Position numbers and translations under genes: made by a program. 64,000 bases of DNA from an uncultured Veillonella sp. (GTDB lineage Bacteria > Bacillota > Negativicutes > Veillonellales > Veillonellaceae), in contig UPXS01000012.1 in NCBI GenBank assembly GCA_900538355.1, positions 4,867 through 68,866 on the forward strand, read 5' to 3'. The notes under the pieces are model-generated. The model was not told the origin of the DNA, did not search any database, and saw only the letters and a program-made list of their open reading frames with translations. The stretch's first letter is position 1. The number at the start of each line of letters is the position of its first letter. This document shows, one piece after another, positions 40,738 to 49,726 of this stretch.

Positions 40738-42580
40738 TTTGGGTACCTCCAAATTCATTGTAAATAGTATTTAATAAATCGTCGAGAGACTGATTTTGTC
40801 GATATAGTTTACCTGCCATAAAGTGATCGTATGCAAAAGACCTATCTTTATTATTTTCAGATTTTTGATACTGATCTAGATCTTTAATATGCTTAAAATC
40901 ATCTCCGGCAGATTTAATTTCTGAAACCTCTATAAATTCGTGTTTTGTAACAGGAACATACTCGTCCCAGCGGACTGGTACATAATAGGTTCTACCATTA
41001 CCAGCTCTTACCGGCACTTCATCTATATGCTCAATCGTTCTATACGAATATGCATCTACTTTAATCACCTCAGAATCGTCTTCACTTTTATGGTGACTAG
41101 TCTTAAGTATTGTTTTCACATTATTCCGTTGAGTCGCATCAGGAGGAACAAATAAATTAAGCCCCATTTTATTGGCTAACATTTCCGTAATGTAATCATT
41201 ATATTTAAAATTATAAGACTTACCATAAATATAATCATTAGAAGCCATTTGTTGATACACAGGTATTGCTAAAATTGGCAAGAACGAGAAATACATGTGA
41301 TCAAAGTAACTGCAGTTGTAATTAATGAACTTCTCTTTTATCTTTTGGAATGAAAAATCATAATACTGGGATGGTGATGTATCGAAATCCCAATTTTGAG
41401 AATTATCAGCTTTAATCTCATTAATTTTGCATTCTTTGTTAAATATAAAGTCATCTCCATGTGGGGAGTTTTCAAAAATATCCTTATAATTGTTTTGTGC
41501 TAATGGCGTAAATAGTACGCGGAACTCAACCTCATTATTTCGATCTAATGCATTAAATTGTGCATCGAACTCTTCATTAGCTAGAGCTTGGAAGCTTCCA
41601 CCATTCTCCACTGAGTCCTGACCCATCTTTCTAAGGCTAGCTATTCCTTTAGCTAATCGACTCTTGGCACCACCAAAATTAAAGAATCCTGTTTCCGGCG
41701 GTTTTCTATGGAATGTTAAGTTAGGTGCCGCATGATTACCATACACTAAGGATACTCTATTAGCATAATACGGACCTGGTTGTCTTATAACGGCCCGTAG
41801 TGTTTCGTTAACATCACGAGTTTTTAGATTCCCATTAGAGTCAACATACTCCTCTGTATAGGTAACATTTAATGTTCCCTCATAGGTATAATCATCCATC
41901 CAGTGAACTATACGCTTAAGAAAAACAAAAGGATTTCCTAAGATATCACCAGATGCAATATCTAATGTGGAATGATTCACATCACCTTTTTCCAAGAATC
42001 CATAATCTTTAACAAGCTGTTCGTACCGTTCAATATTAAAATTTGAATCCATATGAATAAAGGGAATCGCCTTTTTTAAGAGTTCACTAGTCATTTCACT
42101 ATGAAAAAGATTATTCAAAGGTGCCATCATCTCATAACCTTCTTGGCGCATTTTAGCTAATGTCGCATCTAGGTCATTAAGCTTTTCCTCAAGGCTCTTA
42201 CAATTAGGCTTAATCCGGTAAAAGTATAAGCCTATACAGAGAGCTAGGACCGCAATGCAAACAATAAGCGATACAATATCTACGCGTTCTTGTGAAAACT
42301 GATAAATACCATAAATAATGGCACCTATACCAATAACAATATCAACCTTTTTGATAAGACCAAATCGTTTATAGGATGTGTTTGATTGATCGCGATTTTC
42401 CGATACATCAGTATACTTATCTATTAATACCTTGTTGTTATCTATATCAGCCTTTGATTGATCTACTAGTTGTTGAAAGTATTCTTCGGTTACTTGTCGA
42501 AATGCGTCCTTTAACTCTTCCCGATAATACTTAAGTGGCTCTAGTAATGCTTCATTATATTCATTCGACACGTTACTCAT
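40730..42580 (-). CDS. Large hypothetical membrane protein (DUF3137-like)
   Basis: A 616-residue protein. After a helical N-terminal segment (about 1-70), two hydrophobic spans follow at about 74-92 and 101-120, then a long soluble part with an adjacent coiled segment (about 130-150, LEEKLNDLDATLAKMRQEGY). The middle contains VSLVYGNHAAPNLTFHRK and FEVRFLFTPLAQNNY-like stretches, so it is a mixed alpha/beta domain. It resembles DUF3137-type proteins that accompany LemA, though it is about twice as long. The function is unknown. The ATG has AAGGAGAGGG upstream and it overlaps lemA, implying a LemA partner. Confidence 0.7.
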   Translation of the reverse strand: MSNVSNEYNEALLEPLKYYREELKDAFRQVTEEYFQQLVDQSKADIDNNKVLIDKYTDVSENRDQSNTSYKRFGLIKKVDIVIGIGAIIYGIYQFSQERVDIVSLIVCIAVLALCIGLYFYRIKPNCKSLEEKLNDLDATLAKMRQEGYEMMAPLNNLFHSEMTSELLKKAIPFIHMDSNFNIERYEQLVKDYGFLEKGDVNHSTLDIASGDILGNPFVFLKRIVHWMDDYTYEGTLNVTYTEEYVDSNGNLKTRDVNETLRAVIRQPGPYYANRVSLVYGNHAAPNLTFHRKPPETGFFNFGGAKSRLAKGIASLRKMGQDSVENGGSFQALANEEFDAQFNALDRNNEVEFRVLFTPLAQNNYKDIFENSPHGDDFIFNKECKINEIKADNSQNWDFDTSPSQYYDFSFQKIKEKFINYNCSYFDHMYFSFLPILAIPVYQQMASNDYIYGKSYNFKYNDYITEMLANKMGLNLFVPPDATQRNNVKTILKTSHHKSEDDSEVIKVDAYSYRTIEHIDEVPVRAGNGRTYYVPVRWDEYVPVTKHEFIEVSEIKSAGDDFKHIKDLDQYQKSENNKDRSFAYDHFMAGKLYRQNQSLDDLLNTIYNEFGGTQNG

Positions 42581-42746
42581 TCCCTCTCCTTAATGAATCG
42601 CATAGTAAATGATACTTCTATACGTTTCCATTATGCCTCATATTCTGAAATAATAGCCTCTTATACTTATAAGCTTTCAAATTTTACTTAATTATAAATA
42701 TCCTAAATTATAAATTAGTATATCAATTAAGAAAACTGCCGTAAAG

Positions 42747-42785
42747 TAAAAAACCCCTCTTTACTGGACATCCAGTAAAGAGGGG
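42747..42785 (-). terminator. Intrinsic terminator of korAB
   Basis: A 15-bp perfect stem CCCCTCTTTACTGGA/TCCAGTAAAGAGGGG with a two-base loop is followed by TTTTTT on the minus strand. Confidence 0.9.
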
Positions 42786-42817
42786 CACAGATCATAAATG
42801 ATCCAATTTAAATAAGA

Positions 42818-43690
42818 TTATTTAAATTGATTGCAAAGGCTATCGAATAGCGCTTGATCTGGTTTTACAACATCTTCAGTTAATGGACGAGGATGTGGAC
42901 CACCATTTGCTGCAGCCATAGCTTTTTCAAAGGAAGGTTTACTTGTATTTTGGTAGATAACACCTGTTACCAAACCATCTGTTTCACCCAATGTTTTAAG
43001 TGCTAATGCACGATCTGTTGGGTCATAACCTTCTGGCAATTCTACCAAATGTTCTTTGAACCAGTCATAGCTGTTGTGTTTATTGTATGTAACACATGGG
43101 CTGAATACGTTGATGAAGGAGAAGCCTTCATGATCCATTGCCTTTTGAATCAACTCTACAAGTTGTGCACGATTAATCATATAACCTTGTGCTACGAATG
43201 TAGCACCTGCAGCAATTGCAGTTTCACAAACGGACAATGGAGATTCGAATGCCCCACGAGGAGTTGTTTTTGTAACAAAACCGATATCGGAACGAGGGGA
43301 TGCTTGACCTTTAGTCAAACCATATACATGGTTATCCATTACGACGTATGTCATATTTACATTACGTTTGAAAGCATGGATAGTATGACCCATACCGATA
43401 GCGAACGCATCACCATCACCAGAACAAGCGATAACTTCTAAGTCTTGATTAGCAAGTTTAACGCCTTGTGCGTAAGGAAGTGCACGACCATGAGTTGTAT
43501 GAGCGCCATACGCGTAGAAATAACCACCGATACGGCTAGAGCAACCGATACCGGAAATTACTGCTAATTTTTCTGGTGGAATATTTTTCGCTACTACAGC
43601 GTCAGTAATCGCTGCTTGAACCCCATAATGGCCACAGCCTGGACACCAGTTAGGACGAATATCGTTTCTGTAATCTTTAGCTGTTGTCAT
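42818..43690 (-). CDS. korB: 2-Oxoacid:ferredoxin oxidoreductase, beta subunit
   Basis: Thiamine-diphosphate subunit that transfers electrons from a 2-oxoacid such as 2-oxoglutarate to ferredoxin while forming an acyl-CoA. The 290-residue protein has NWCPGCGHYGVQAAI (about 11-25), an iron-sulfur type CPGCG motif, and the ThDP site ACSGDGDAFAIGMGH followed by VMDNHVYGLTKGQ. The ATG at 43690 has AAGGAGGTCCTATAAT upstream, overlapping the korA end; earlier in-frame codons lack a site. Substrate specificity cannot be read directly, and 2-oxoglutarate is the usual call. Confidence 0.92.
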   Translation of the reverse strand: MTTAKDYRNDIRPNWCPGCGHYGVQAAITDAVVAKNIPPEKLAVISGIGCSSRIGGYFYAYGAHTTHGRALPYAQGVKLANQDLEVIACSGDGDAFAIGMGHTIHAFKRNVNMTYVVMDNHVYGLTKGQASPRSDIGFVTKTTPRGAFESPLSVCETAIAAGATFVAQGYMINRAQLVELIQKAMDHEGFSFINVFSPCVTYNKHNSYDWFKEHLVELPEGYDPTDRALALKTLGETDGLVTGVIYQNTSKPSFEKAMAAANGGPHPRPLTEDVVKPDQALFDSLCNQFK

Positions 43691-43691
43691 A

Positions 43692-45443
43692 TTATAGGAC
43701 CTCCTTAATCGCATTTTTCACATAACTTTTTGTGAATGGATTACCATCGTATTTCAAGCAGCTGGAAATTTTAGATTTCTTATGCATGTTGATTTTAAAT
43801 AAGTTAGTTAATTGACCTGTTGCATTGTGCTCAACGATAACCACTTTTTTCGCAGCATCCATGAATGGTTGTAATTGTTTTGCTGGGAATGGTTTAATCA
43901 AGCGCAATTGCAAGTGGTTAACTTTAACACCTTCTTGATCAAATTCAGCAACAGCTTCTTCGATAGCGCCACGGCTAGAAGCCATACCTACAACGAGTAC
44001 GTCAGCTTCGTCGTATTTAGCGTTATTCAAGAATGGTTCGTAGTTATCAGCTACAGTTTCCAATTTACGGAAACGTTTATCAGTTTGCGCTACGTGCATT
44101 GTAGGCGCTTCTGCTGGTTTACCTTCTTCATTATGTTCTAGACCTGTGGAAAGGAATAGACCATTTTTCATACCAGGAATTGTACGAGGAGAAATACCAT
44201 CTTCAGTCAATTCAAAGCGTTTGAAATAATGAGGTTGTTCCAATTCAGGAAGGTCAGCTTCTTTCATCATTTTACCGCGGTTAATAGGCACACGGTTCAA
44301 GTCGAAGGAAGGAACGGATTGTTTATTCAAACCTTGTTGTAAGTCAGGCATGAAGATAACTGGGCATTGGTACATTTCTGCCAAGTTGAAAGCTTTTTGA
44401 ATTTCATAGAAGCATTCTTCGATAGATGTTGGAGAAATTACGATACCCGCGTAATCCCCATGTGCATTGTAGCAAGCCGCATCAATATCGGATTGTTCAA
44501 CCTTTGTTGCCATACCTGTGGATGGACCAGAACGTTGAACGTCGATAACAACCATTGGCAATTCAGCCATGGAAGCCATAGATAAGGATTCAGCCATCAA
44601 GGAAAGACCAGGGCCAGAAGTACATGTGAAGCCACGAACACCTGCGTATACGCCGCCCATAGCTGTCATGCATGCTGCGATTTCGTCCTCTGTTTGAACG
44701 ATTGTAGCACCCAATTTATCCATGTTTTTAATCATATATTCCATTACTTCAGATGCTGGAGTAATAGGATAAGATGCCATGAAACGGGAACCCGCTGCAA
44801 TAGCACCTAACGCACATGCTTCATTACCTAATAAGAACATTTGGTCTTTCTTACCAGGAGCTGGCAATGTATCGATTTCAACATCGCCCAATTTTTCCAT
44901 TACAAGGCTATGACCATCGTCAAAAGCAGCCAAGTTTTTATCCACGATTTCTTGGGATTTTTTTGCAAATTTAGCAGCAATCGCATCTTTGAACATCTTA
45001 GTATCGAAACCAAGAAGTGCAACAGACATACCAAGTGCTACGATGTTACGCATCAACATGGAACCTTGTTTCATTGCTGTTTCAGAAATTGGCAAGGACA
45101 AGCAATTAACCTTTGTACCTTCAAATTTAGAGAAGTCAGGATTTACTTTACTGTCACAAATGATGTAACCGCCATCGCGAACTTCGGAACCATGCATATC
45201 AACTGTTTCTTGATCAAGGGAAAGCAAGAAGTCTACGCCTTCACCAATGGACATAACTTGTTCTAATGCAACGCGCAATGCGAATGTAGTATGACCACCT
45301 TTGATACGAGATGCAAATAAACGTTGGCTATACAAGGAATAACCTTCTTTAGCGAGGATTGTCGCCATGATTTCGCCACAACTCTCAATACCTTCACCTT
45401 GTTGGCCGCCCATTTTCCAGATAAAATCTTTACGTTTTTGCAA
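43692..45443 (-). CDS. korA: 2-Oxoacid:ferredoxin oxidoreductase, gamma-alpha fusion
   Basis: A 583-residue subunit in which the gamma domain (about 1-190; GGQQGEGIESCGEIMATIL) is fused to the alpha pyrimidine-binding domain (about 205-583; GNEACALGAIAAGSRFMASYPITPASEVMEYM). The ADVLVVGMASSRGAIEEAV segment is the C-terminal transketolase-like domain. There is no separate delta (ferredoxin) subunit gene. The start is a TTG at 45443 with AAGGAGG nine bases upstream; the GTG three codons earlier is fused to that site. With korB it forms a two-gene operon. Confidence 0.92.
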   Translation of the reverse strand: MQKRKDFIWKMGGQQGEGIESCGEIMATILAKEGYSLYSQRLFASRIKGGHTTFALRVALEQVMSIGEGVDFLLSLDQETVDMHGSEVRDGGYIICDSKVNPDFSKFEGTKVNCLSLPISETAMKQGSMLMRNIVALGMSVALLGFDTKMFKDAIAAKFAKKSQEIVDKNLAAFDDGHSLVMEKLGDVEIDTLPAPGKKDQMFLLGNEACALGAIAAGSRFMASYPITPASEVMEYMIKNMDKLGATIVQTEDEIAACMTAMGGVYAGVRGFTCTSGPGLSLMAESLSMASMAELPMVVIDVQRSGPSTGMATKVEQSDIDAACYNAHGDYAGIVISPTSIEECFYEIQKAFNLAEMYQCPVIFMPDLQQGLNKQSVPSFDLNRVPINRGKMMKEADLPELEQPHYFKRFELTEDGISPRTIPGMKNGLFLSTGLEHNEEGKPAEAPTMHVAQTDKRFRKLETVADNYEPFLNNAKYDEADVLVVGMASSRGAIEEAVAEFDQEGVKVNHLQLRLIKPFPAKQLQPFMDAAKKVVIVEHNATGQLTNLFKINMHKKSKISSCLKYDGNPFTKSYVKNAIKEVL

Positions 45444-45624
45444 GAGATTCACCCTCCTTAGGATAAAAATTACACTGCTGACAAGAGTCTACCTTACTAT
45501 TTTAATGTTTTATAGTACGAACCTGTCTATATCGTCATTGTATCATGTATATTTTGGGTTTACAATGTATCATTTCACATAATAATAGGTATAAATTAAG
45601 GCATTATAACTAAAAATTATAAGA

Positions 45625-45658
45625 GAAAAGGATACTACATGCTAAGTAGTATCCTTTT
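45625..45658 (-). terminator. Intrinsic terminator of the ecfA1-ecfA2-ecfT-truA transcript
   Basis: A 13-bp perfect stem AAAAGGATACTAC/GTAGTATCCTTTT with a seven-base loop and TTTTCTCTTA following on the minus strand. Confidence 0.8.
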
Positions 45659-45713
45659 AGTATTAATGGTTATCGTTTTAAATAAATTATAGGAGAATGT
45701 AGTCTATACAAAA

Positions 45714-46499
45714 TTATATAGAATATTTATTCTGTAATACCTCTTGCTGCCGTTCTTCGGTAAAGAAGATTTCCTCTAGGCACAAACCTTGAGCTGGTGC
45801 TGTTTTACCTATAACACGGCGATCTTTAGCCGCTAAATAGCCCTTAATATCCTCCACCTTGCGTCTTCCAAGTCCTACATCGACAAGTAATCCTGCAATA
45901 TTGCGAACCATGTGGTATAGGAACCCATTGCCCACTACTGAAATAGTAACATGAGGGCCTTCGGCCTCTACATGGATGCCCATGATAGTCTTTACAGGAT
46001 CAGCAGGCGTTGAATTCGTGCCCTTCAAGGTTGTAAAGTCATGCGTACCTAACAGTTCATTACCGGCAGCTTGCATGAGCTCAATATTAAGAGGTTTCTT
46101 AACATGCCAATGGTATCGCTTTGTCAAAGGATTAGCGATAAGTTGATTATGGATGGTATATACATATTCCTTACCATATATATTCCATCGCGGCTTCCAA
46201 TCGAGGGGGATTTCCACCGCCTCAAGGACAACTATATCCTTTGGGATATGAGCAATCATAGCGCGAGGAATATTTTCTGCCGGTATAGCTCCAGATGTTT
46301 GGAATGTACAGACTTGAAACTTCGCATGTACCCCTGCATCTGTTCTAGAAGCACCGTAGATTTGAATCGGTTCATTGCAAATCTTTGACAATCCGTATTC
46401 TAAACAGCCTTGCACCGTTAAGCCCTTATCGTCAGGTTGCTTTTGATAGCCTGCTAAGTCAGTGCCATCATAAGCGACTATAATCCGTATATTTCTCAT
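45714..46499 (-). CDS. truA: tRNA pseudouridine(38-40) synthase
   Basis: Modifies uridines 38-40 in the anticodon arm of many tRNAs. The 261-residue protein has the catalytic aspartate in GASRTDAGVHAKFQV (about 50-64) and the FLYHMVRNIAGLLVDVGLGRR segment (about 198-218). It overlaps ecfT by 4 bp (ATGA). The order ecfA1-ecfA2-ecfT-truA is typical of Bacillota, but rplM-rpsI, which usually follow, are elsewhere. Confidence 0.96.
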   Translation of the reverse strand: MRNIRIIVAYDGTDLAGYQKQPDDKGLTVQGCLEYGLSKICNEPIQIYGASRTDAGVHAKFQVCTFQTSGAIPAENIPRAMIAHIPKDIVVLEAVEIPLDWKPRWNIYGKEYVYTIHNQLIANPLTKRYHWHVKKPLNIELMQAAGNELLGTHDFTTLKGTNSTPADPVKTIMGIHVEAEGPHVTISVVGNGFLYHMVRNIAGLLVDVGLGRRKVEDIKGYLAAKDRRVIGKTAPAQGLCLEEIFFTEERQQEVLQNKYSI

Positions 46500-47299
46500 A
46501 GATCAAGCCACCATAAAACGATGAGTACAATGGTAACCAAAATGACAGCGCCTACGCCGATATAATCTACATAGGTAACTTGTAGTTCTTTCATGCGCGT
46601 ACGATTCACACCGCCTCTATAACAGCGAGCCTCCATAGCAATAGCTAATTCATCAGCGCGTCTGAAAGCACTAATAAATAATGGTACTAAGAGAGGCACC
46701 ATGTTTTTAGCACGTTGAATGATGGAGCCAGTTACAAAATCTGCACCACGAGCAGATTGAGCTTTCATAATACGATCTGTCTCATCTAGTAAAGTTGGAA
46801 TAAAGCGCAATGCAATGGTCATCATCATTGCTAATTCGTGAGCTGGCACACCAATACAACGGAATGGATTGAGCAAATGTTCAATACCATCGGTCAAACG
46901 AATTGGTGATGTCGTATAGGTCAATAAGGACGAGAACAAGATTAAAAAGATTAATCGCGCCGCCATTTGTAGACCCATAGCCAAGCCTTGATCTGTAATA
47001 TTAATGATCCACCATTGGAAGATTGTATTACCTGGTGTCGTAAAGATATGAATACCCATGGTAAATACGATGATAATCCAAAGTGGTTTAATAGCTGACC
47101 ACATCAAGCGTAATGGCAATCGTGATAGCAACATAGCAAAGATTGTAAATGCCCCTACTAAGCCATACGCAAGAGGAGAGTTCGCTAAGAAGATGGCTAC
47201 TACGAAGATTGTGGTAGCAATAATCTTTGCACGAGGATCCATACGATGTAAGAAGGAGTTTCCTGGGAAGTATTGCCCTATAGTAATGTTATTTAACAT
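46496..47299 (-). CDS. ecfT: ECF transporter transmembrane component EcfT
   Basis: Membrane coupling protein of a group II energy-coupling-factor transporter shared by several vitamin or metal S-components. The 267-residue protein has about six spans and the two alanine-arginine-glycine coupling motifs ARGADF (about 170-175) and EARCYRGGVNRT (about 215-226), the latter with a slightly altered second ARG as ARC. The ATG has AAGGAGGTAGCC upstream. It overlaps the ecfA2 end and truA start. No S-component gene is in the window. Confidence 0.94.
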   Translation of the reverse strand: MLNNITIGQYFPGNSFLHRMDPRAKIIATTIFVVAIFLANSPLAYGLVGAFTIFAMLLSRLPLRLMWSAIKPLWIIIVFTMGIHIFTTPGNTIFQWWIINITDQGLAMGLQMAARLIFLILFSSLLTYTTSPIRLTDGIEHLLNPFRCIGVPAHELAMMMTIALRFIPTLLDETDRIMKAQSARGADFVTGSIIQRAKNMVPLLVPLFISAFRRADELAIAMEARCYRGGVNRTRMKELQVTYVDYIGVGAVILVTIVLIVLWWLDL

Positions 47300-48149
47300 G
47301 GCTACCTCCTTCTAGAATGGCTTGTACTGCATCATCTACGGATAATACACGATTAGATACATCTAGTCCCTGTTCACGCAAATACTCCATAGTGACAGAT
47401 ACTGGTGGTACGTCTACACCAACAGCTTGTAATTCATCACGATGATTATTAAAGATATCCATCGGTTGCCCATCGAGAACGATACGACCTTTATCAAGGA
47501 CTACAAGGCGAGATGCCATGCGCGAAATATCTTCCATATTGTGAGATACAAGGATTACCGTAATACCCTTTTCTTTATGAAGGCGAATAATTTCCTCAAA
47601 GATTTCTTCACGACCAAATGGGTCAAGGCCTGCAGATGGTTCATCAAGAACTAGGAAGTCTGGATTCATCGCCACTACACCAGCAATGGCAACACGACGC
47701 ATTTGACCACCAGATAGGTGGAATGGAGAACGCTCTGCATAAGTATCATAGTCGAGGCCTACAAATTTCATGGCATCTCGTACGCGTTCATCCACTTCAT
47801 CTGCACTAAGGCCTAAGTTTTTAGGACCAAATGCAATATCTTCGGCAATGGTTTCTTCGAATAATTGATGTTCAGGATATTGGAACACCATGCCTACCTT
47901 ATGACGCATCTTCTTAGCTTCCTCTGTAGAAGCACTAATATCTACACCATTAACGGTAACTGTTCCTGTTATAGGATGTAATAAGCCATTCAAATGTTGT
48001 ACAAAGGTAGATTTGCCAGACCCAGTATGACCAATAATGCCTAAAAACTCACCGTTTTCAACAGTAAGAGATACACCATGAAGGGCAGTTTTTTCAAATG
48101 GAGTGCCTACACCATAGGTATAGGTAATATTATCTAATACAATCGCCAT
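47289..48149 (-). CDS. ecfA2: ECF transporter ATPase EcfA2
   Basis: One of the two ATPases of the ECF module. The 286-residue protein has Walker A GHTGSGKST (about 36-44), the Q-loop VFQYPEHQLFEETI, signature LSGGQMRR and Walker B FLVLDEPSAGLDP. The Q-loop segment VFQYPEHQLFEET is typical of EcfA2. The ATG overlaps the ecfA1 stop as TAATG, so the two ATPases are translated together. It overlaps ecfT by 11 bp. Confidence 0.95.
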   Translation of the reverse strand: MAIVLDNITYTYGVGTPFEKTALHGVSLTVENGEFLGIIGHTGSGKSTFVQHLNGLLHPITGTVTVNGVDISASTEEAKKMRHKVGMVFQYPEHQLFEETIAEDIAFGPKNLGLSADEVDERVRDAMKFVGLDYDTYAERSPFHLSGGQMRRVAIAGVVAMNPDFLVLDEPSAGLDPFGREEIFEEIIRLHKEKGITVILVSHNMEDISRMASRLVVLDKGRIVLDGQPMDIFNNHRDELQAVGVDVPPVSVTMEYLREQGLDVSNRVLSVDDAVQAILEGGSHVK

Positions 48150-49096
48150 TAGTGTGTGCCCTCCCCTCTTACTACATCTGAATTTTCATTGTTAGGAGAA
48201 CTCATCTTGTGAGCACCTACGTTATGTTCACTTAGTAATTGATCAGCCAATTTAGAATGTCTTAGACCTTCTGCTAATTCTTCATTGTTGATGATACTCT
48301 TACCTACTTCATAACCTTTTTCATTCAATTTGAAAGCAATTTCAGACGCAACTGGTACATCGAGGCCAAGGCCTTTTAAAGTATCTACATGGCTAAAAAT
48401 CTCACGAGGGGTTCCATCATGTAACTTCACGCCATTTTTCATTACTACCACACGATCAGCTGTAACAGCTTCCTCCATAAAGTGTGTAATGTATACGATA
48501 GTAATACCTTCCTCTTTATTGAGTTTATGAACTGTTTCAAGTACTTCACGGCGACCTTTAGGGTCGAGCATAGCTGTTGGCTCATCAAGGACGATACAAT
48601 CTGGTTTCATAGCAAGTACGCCGGCAATGGCAATGCGTTGCTTTTGACCACCAGACAACAAATGAGGACCATGTTCTCTATATTCAGTCATATTTACAGC
48701 CTCTAACGCTGCATCGACGCGTTTTCTAATTTCCGCGCTAGGAATACCAAGGTTTTCTGGACCAAAGGCAACGTCCTCTTCTACGACAGCCGCCACAATT
48801 TGGTTATCAGGATTTTGGAACACCATGCCTACATGTTGGCGTATATCCCAAATGTGCGCTTCATCGCGCGTATCATAGCCACATACATTGATATAACCTT
48901 CACTAGGTTGTAATAGCACATTAAAATGCTTAGCTAGTGTACTTTTACCACTACCATTCGTACCGATGATACAAACAAACTCACCACGCTTAATGGATAA
49001 GTTTACATCATTTAATGCATGTACATCATTGCCATTTTCATCGGTATAGATATGACTCATATGATTGACCTCAATCATAATGTCTTTTTCATTCAT
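48149..49096 (-). CDS. ecfA1: ECF transporter ATPase EcfA1
   Basis: Partner ATPase of EcfA2. The 315-residue protein has Walker A GTNGSGKST (about 41-49), the Q-loop VFQNPDNQIVAAVVEED, signature LSGGQKQR and Walker B CIVLDEPTAMLDP. The VFQNPDNQ segment marks EcfA1. A 40-residue hydrophilic C-terminal tail is unusual in length. The ATG at 49096 has GAGG 6 bases upstream; an ATG at 49108 lies in that site. It is the first gene of the ECF-truA operon, in a gap of 282 bp behind rplQ and its terminator. Confidence 0.94.
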   Translation of the reverse strand: MNEKDIMIEVNHMSHIYTDENGNDVHALNDVNLSIKRGEFVCIIGTNGSGKSTLAKHFNVLLQPSEGYINVCGYDTRDEAHIWDIRQHVGMVFQNPDNQIVAAVVEEDVAFGPENLGIPSAEIRKRVDAALEAVNMTEYREHGPHLLSGGQKQRIAIAGVLAMKPDCIVLDEPTAMLDPKGRREVLETVHKLNKEEGITIVYITHFMEEAVTADRVVVMKNGVKLHDGTPREIFSHVDTLKGLGLDVPVASEIAFKLNEKGYEVGKSIINNEELAEGLRHSKLADQLLSEHNVGAHKMSSPNNENSDVVRGEGTH

Positions 49097-49332
49097 GGAT
49101 AACCTCATATCTTTCTAGTCAATTTCGTTTCTATAAAAGTAGAACCATTTACAAATCAATCATTCCCATATTGAGCCTACTAGCATCAATATAATATGTC
49201 CTGTTCATACACTTAGAATGAAATAGTATCTAAGGTATTCTGTAAAAGGTTAACAATAGATATTTAATATTTACGATAACTGCTAATATATTACGATATT
49301 TTACTCATCGATTGTACCATAAAATTGACAAT

Positions 49333-49368
49333 AAAAAAACGGTGCTGCAACATAAGTTACAACACCGT
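49333..49368 (-). terminator. Intrinsic terminator of the alpha operon
   Basis: A 13-bp stem ACGGTGTTGTAAC/GTTGCAGCACCGT with two G-U pairs and a four-base loop is followed by a T run on the minus strand, 10 bases after rplQ. The remaining gap to ecfA1 has no other clear feature. Confidence 0.85.
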
Positions 49369-49378
49369 ATGAGTTTGA

Positions 49379-49714
49379 TTAAACTAACTCGATAATAGCC
49401 AAAGGTGCAGCGTCACCTTTGCGAAGACCAGTTTTGATTACACGAGTGTAACCACCTTGACGGTCTGCATATTTTGGAGCAATTGTATCAAACAATTTTT
49501 TTACTACGCTTTCATCCATGAGGTATGCAAGAACTTGGCGACGTGCATGAAGATCACCACGTTTAGCCAAAGTTACCATTTGATCAGCTAAAGAGCGAAG
49601 TTCTTTCGCTTTAGCTTCTGTAGTTTCAATACGCTCATATTGGAAGAAAGATGTTAACATGCTACGGAACAACGCTTTACGAGCGGAGCTGTCGCGGCCT
49701 AATTTTCTGTACAT
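49379..49714 (-). CDS. rplQ: Ribosomal protein L17
   Basis: 50S protein near the tunnel exit. The 111-residue protein starts MYRKLGRDSSARKALFRSMLTSFFQYERIETTEAKAKELRS in the standard way (first 15 residues are diagnostic), with R-rich segments and GGYTRVIKTGLRKGDAAPLAIIELV at the end. It is the last gene of the alpha operon, 12 bp after rpoA, before a terminator. Confidence 0.98.
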   Translation of the reverse strand: MYRKLGRDSSARKALFRSMLTSFFQYERIETTEAKAKELRSLADQMVTLAKRGDLHARRQVLAYLMDESVVKKLFDTIAPKYADRQGGYTRVIKTGLRKGDAAPLAIIELV

Positions 49715-49726
49715 TCGTCTTCCTCC

